Of a stretch of 22,591 nucleotides of DNA, positions 20,870-22,591 are shown in pieces; within the stretch, counting starts at the first letter, position 1; every line of letters starts with the position of its first letter. The translations under genes and the position numbers were made by a program. The DNA comes from a virus. The stretch is taken from positions 3,936 to 26,526 of the IMG/VR virus record IMGVR_UViG_3300029319_000307; one strand, written 5' to 3'. The notes beneath the pieces were generated by a model. That model saw only the letters and a program-made list of their open reading frames with translations. It was not told where the DNA came from and ran no database searches.

Positions 20870-21046
20870 TGTAAAATTTAGTATGCACTTATATTTATTA
20901 ACAATTTTTTTGTTCATAACTTTTTTATATTTTTTATTTTGTTTTTAATTATTTTTTGTTATTCGCCTGTACCTATATAACAAAATGAGTATATAAATTT
21001 TTTTATTTTTTTTTAATTTATTTGTATTGTATTAAAATATTTTTAT
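20870..21046. other. AT-rich region, candidate DNA-unwinding element
   Basis: About 177 bases with almost no G or C apart from a short GTTATTCGCCTGTACC patch (20959-20974), and long T-runs. No ORF is visible. Next to the iteron-like repeats this is the arrangement of many plasmid and phage origins. It also supplies the upstream region of the promoter at 21047. Origin function is inference. Confidence 0.5.
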
Positions 21047-21054
21047 TATATTTG
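21047..21054 (+). promoter_or_regulatory. -7 box TATATTTG upstream of the small-gene cluster
   Basis: A perfect TAnnTTTG match 28 bases before the ATG at 21083. TTG triplets lie 17 bases (21027-21029) and 22 bases (21022-21024) upstream, neither at the ideal 19-21. It is the only promoter candidate for the genes up to 22545. Confidence 0.6.
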
Positions 21055-21082
21055 TACCAATATTAATCAAAACAAAAAACAA

Positions 21083-21226
21083 ATGTGGGAAATAAAATTT
21101 TTTAAAAATTATAATGAAGCAAAAAAATTTATGTTAAGAATAACAAAAAACGCTTATAAATATGAATTAATATTTGTTGAAAATGGGTATGCGGTAGAAT
21201 ACAAAAAAATAAAAACAATATACTAA
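21083..21226 (+). CDS. 47-residue basic small protein
   Basis: ATG 21083, first gene after the promoter at 21047. MWEIKFFKNYNEAKKFMLRI, then a strand-like YELIFVENGYAVEYKKIK segment. A beta-alpha-beta-beta order is plausible. No family is recognised, though short proteins of this 'N-Y-x-E-A-x-x-F ... Y-x-x-x-x-x-x-N-G-Y-x-V-x-Y' kind exist in phage early regions. A 28-base leader with A-rich start context supports it. Very AT-rich codons. Confidence 0.6.
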   Translation: MWEIKFFKNYNEAKKFMLRITKNAYKYELIFVENGYAVEYKKIKTIY

Positions 21227-21244
21227 TAAATAAAAACTAAAAAA

Positions 21245-21376
21245 ATGACATACTTAAAAAAACAAGAGAAAAAAAGAAAGCAAGAAAGAAACAAGAATTT
21301 ATTTTGCTGCTTTATTTTTTTACTGGTGGTTACGTTATCACCTTTTATAGAATCAATTTTTAACCTAAATATATAA
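21245..21376 (+). CDS. 43-residue single-TM protein
   Basis: ATG 21245. A strongly basic N-terminus (YLKKQEKKRKQERNKN) precedes one membrane segment (about 19-35, LFCCFIFLLVVTLSPFI), then a short tail. This is the positive-inside arrangement for an inner-membrane peptide. No family recognised. It sits in the run of tiny genes with A-rich starts (CTAAAAAAATG). Confidence 0.5.
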   Translation: MTYLKKQEKKRKQERNKNLFCCFIFLLVVTLSPFIESIFNLNI

Positions 21377-21379
21377 CAA

Positions 21380-21511
21380 ATGAAAATTAAAATTAAAATT
21401 AAAATAGCCGTTGAAATGCTTAAAGGAATTTTAAATTGGTCTGATAGAATCGGTTCTGATGAAATTTCGGAAATTCAACAAATAATAAAATTATTAAATA
21501 ATGAAAACTAA
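21380..21511 (+). CDS. 43-residue small helical protein
   Basis: ATG 21380, 3 bases after the previous stop. It begins with a KIKIKIKI run coded by an AAAATT microsatellite, then AVEMLKGILNWSDRIGSDEI and SEIQQIIKLLNNEN, two likely helices. Overlaps the next gene by 11 bases. No family recognised. The non-repetitive two-thirds looks protein-like, which supports a real gene. Confidence 0.48.
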   Translation: MKIKIKIKIAVEMLKGILNWSDRIGSDEISEIQQIIKLLNNEN

Positions 21512-21851
21512 ACAAATGAAATCAACAGAATTGACAATTAATCTAGGGTTGAATAATAACCCACACCAAGCCCCAATTCTTTTAATGTATATGCGAAAGT
21601 ATATTTTTAAAAGTAGTAAAGACACAATAAAAGAAGGGGTTTGGGATGGTCAAATAGAAAAAACAATAATAATTAAAGGTAAAACAGAATTAACGCCCTT
21701 TCAAATTAGAAACAAAATTGACTATTTAAATAATTTATGTACTCAAGATTGTATCTCTTACAAAATAAATGATTTAGGTTTTTTACAATACAATAAAAAA
21801 TTTAAAGGAGATAAATATAAATTTGACAATAAATATTTTTTAACACTATGA
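21501..21851 (+). CDS. Hypothetical early protein
   Basis: 116 residues, not recognised. A mixed alpha/beta order is suggested: STELTINLGLNNNPHQAPIL, a long basic MRKYIFKSSKDTIKEGVWDG segment, KTIIIKGKTELTPFQIRNKI, then two strand-like pieces (CISYKINDLGFLQYNKKFK). Predicted basic. Either ATG 21501 or ATG 21516 could be the start; the first overlaps the previous gene by 11 bases. ATGA overlap with the next. Confidence 0.65.
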   Translation: MKTKQMKSTELTINLGLNNNPHQAPILLMYMRKYIFKSSKDTIKEGVWDGQIEKTIIIKGKTELTPFQIRNKIDYLNNLCTQDCISYKINDLGFLQYNKKFKGDKYKFDNKYFLTL

Positions 21852-21979
21852 TAAAAGAAAATAACAATAAAAACAATTTAAAAAGACTTTTAAAGCTTAA
21901 TAAAATAACATTTCAAAACTATTTATTTAGATTAAAAGCAAATCAATTAAATATTAACACTTATAAACTAAAACAATGA
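21848..21979 (+). CDS. 43-residue Asn/Lys-rich small protein
   Basis: ATG 21848 and TGA 21979 both overlap neighbours in ATGA form, which is the main support. The product is MIKENNNKNNLKRLLKLNKI, then TFQNYLFRLKANQLNINTYK; an HTH-like fold of two short helices is conceivable (F-x-x-Y-L-F-R-L). Composition follows the extreme AT bias. No family recognised. Confidence 0.5.
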   Translation: MIKENNNKNNLKRLLKLNKITFQNYLFRLKANQLNINTYKLKQ

Positions 21980-22260
21980 AAACAAAATTAAAAGTAGAAA
22001 ACATGAAAAGCCCCAGAACGGGAAACAATGTTGCAAATCAATTTATAATATATACAGATAAAGGAACGTATTTTCAAAGCTATTCTAGTATTATTGCATT
22101 TATTAGAAAGAAAGACAATAAAGTATTTTTAGACTCTTATTTCTGGGATTATTCAAGGACTACCAGCAAATATAGAAACGAGTTTTTAAATGAATATACA
22201 GCAGAAACAAGAGAGAAAATAAAAACAAAAGAATATAAATTAACTAACTTAAATAAATAA
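21976..22260 (+). CDS. DUF8033-like protein
   Basis: 94 residues. SPRTGNNVANQFIIYTDKGT (about 12-31), YFQSYSSIIAFIRKKDNKVF (32-51), then LDSYFWDYSRTTSKYRNEFL (52-71) give the 'SPxxGxxVxNQFII ... xFQSYxSxIA ... LDxxxWDYSxTTxKYRxxFL' signature of DUF8033, a small family in phages and mobile elements of Bacteroidota and others. Function unknown to me. It is the best-conserved gene of the small-gene cluster. ATGA overlap with the previous gene. Confidence 0.75.
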   Translation: MKTKLKVENMKSPRTGNNVANQFIIYTDKGTYFQSYSSIIAFIRKKDNKVFLDSYFWDYSRTTSKYRNEFLNEYTAETREKIKTKEYKLTNLNK

Positions 22261-22264
22261 AACA

Positions 22265-22462
22265 ATGAACACAATAAAAAATAAAAAACAATATATTCAA
22301 AAATATATTTTACCAAATGAAACAAAGGAAATTATTTTAAACTATTATAATGGATGTTTAAATTATGATCTTGATTATTTAGTTGAACACATTAATTTTA
22401 ATACAGAATTAACAAAAGAAAATAAAAAAGAATTAATAAATATTATAAATAAAAATGAATAA
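22265..22462 (+). CDS. Small helical protein
   Basis: 65 residues, not recognised. Helical: NKKQYIQKYILPNETKEIIL, then NYDLDYLVEHINFNTELTKE and a basic end. It resembles a helical-bundle protein with no motif. ATG 22265 lies 4 bases after the DUF8033-like gene, with the A-rich AAACA start context. Confidence 0.6.
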   Translation: MNTIKNKKQYIQKYILPNETKEIILNYYNGCLNYDLDYLVEHINFNTELTKENKKELINIINKNE

Positions 22463-22464
22463 TT

Positions 22465-22545
22465 ATGAACAATAAACAATTACCAATTAATAATTTTTGG
22501 TTATTAATTGCATTAATTTTATCCTTGTTAGGTTGCTTTAATTAG
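22465..22545 (+). CDS. 26-residue hydrophobic peptide ending in a lipobox
   Basis: ATG 22465, 2 bases after the previous stop; TAG ends at 22545. MNNKQLPINN is followed by FWLLIALILSLLGC and only two residues (FN). SLLGC is a good lipobox, but almost nothing would remain after cleavage. It is therefore either a tiny membrane peptide or a spurious ORF. The stop codon lies in the loop and first stem base of the terminator. Position supports it; size weakens it. Confidence 0.4.
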   Translation: MNNKQLPINNFWLLIALILSLLGCFN

Positions 22546-22559
22546 CGACCTTTTTTTTT
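22530..22559 (+). terminator. Terminator closing the small-gene cluster
   Basis: AGGTTGC (22530-22536) pairs with GCGACCT (22545-22551), seven pairs including one G-U, loop TTTAATTA, followed by T9 (22551-22559). Rho-independent type. Confidence 0.85.
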
Positions 22560-22591
22560 GTCCTGATGTCTTACTATTGATTTATTTTGAT

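Noticed and set aside
21382-21403. AAAATT microsatellite
   Set aside because: Short low-complexity run coding KIKIKIKI; expected in such AT-rich DNA and not treated as a functional repeat.
1-22591. CRISPR array, insertion sequence, integrase, terminase
   Set aside because: Looked for on both strands; none found. The HTH proteins have no catalytic domain, and the repeats at 12690 and 20781 do not have repeat-spacer form.

Overview
This window is part of the genome of a tailed (siphovirus-like) bacteriophage of a Bacteroidota host, most likely a marine flavobacterium. The evidence for the host is: strongly AT-rich DNA; several intergenic promoters of the Bacteroidota type (TTG, 19 bases, TAnnTTTG) rather than E. 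coli-type boxes; A-rich sequence instead of Shine-Dalgarno sites before most starts; and a phage protein ending in a type IX secretion (T9SS) sorting domain, a system restricted to Bacteroidota. Every gene lies on the + strand. Most are packed with 1-20 base overlaps (TAATG, ATGA, TTGA), so translational coupling is probable. I see no integrase, terminase, tRNA, CRISPR array or insertion sequence.

Layout. (1) 1-10010, virion module: tape measure protein (cut by the window edge), a small HTH-like protein, ClpP-type protease with a scaffold-like tail, major capsid protein, tail tube candidate, a small basic protein, portal, head-tail connector candidate, and three structural or appendage proteins. 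Capsid and tube genes are each followed by their own terminator hairpin. Tape measure before protease/capsid, and portal after the tube gene, departs from the usual siphovirus order. (2) 10010-13922, envelope-targeted cassette: five coupled or nearly abutting genes whose products all have a signal peptide or membrane segment: an outer-membrane-like protein, a 28-residue Cys-rich peptide, a one-TM coiled-coil protein, a thioredoxin-fold protein lacking its CxxC, and a 723-residue Cys-rich repeat protein with a T9SS C-terminal domain. (3) 13922-15004, small basic protein, L,D-transpeptidase-like DUF5675 protein and 3-TM holin: the probable lysis module. (4) 15005-15164, non-coding: promoter-like box, hairpin and strong terminator, a candidate small RNA or attenuated leader. 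(5) 15165-20291, early/replication module: metallophosphoesterase, a good promoter, small early proteins, HTH protein, DUF3127-like ssDNA-binding protein, DnaA-domain-IV-like protein, replisome organizer-like protein, possible helicase loader, VRR-NUC nuclease, DUF3310 protein and a second HTH protein. (6) 20292-21082, regulatory region: a textbook Bacteroidota promoter, G-rich leader, acidic zinc-ribbon-like gene, terminator, a cluster of TGAAACTGC repeats and a very AT-rich stretch, together a candidate replication origin. (7) 21083-22559, a run of very small, very AT-rich ORFan genes including a DUF8033-like protein, closed by a terminator.

The most unusual content is the envelope cassette, above all the phage gene whose product appears built for export by the host's T9SS. 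Secondary points of interest are the candidate origin, the candidate small RNA, and a strand-specific set of poly-G tracts between 19365 and 20365. Family names are from my recognition of motifs, not from a database search.
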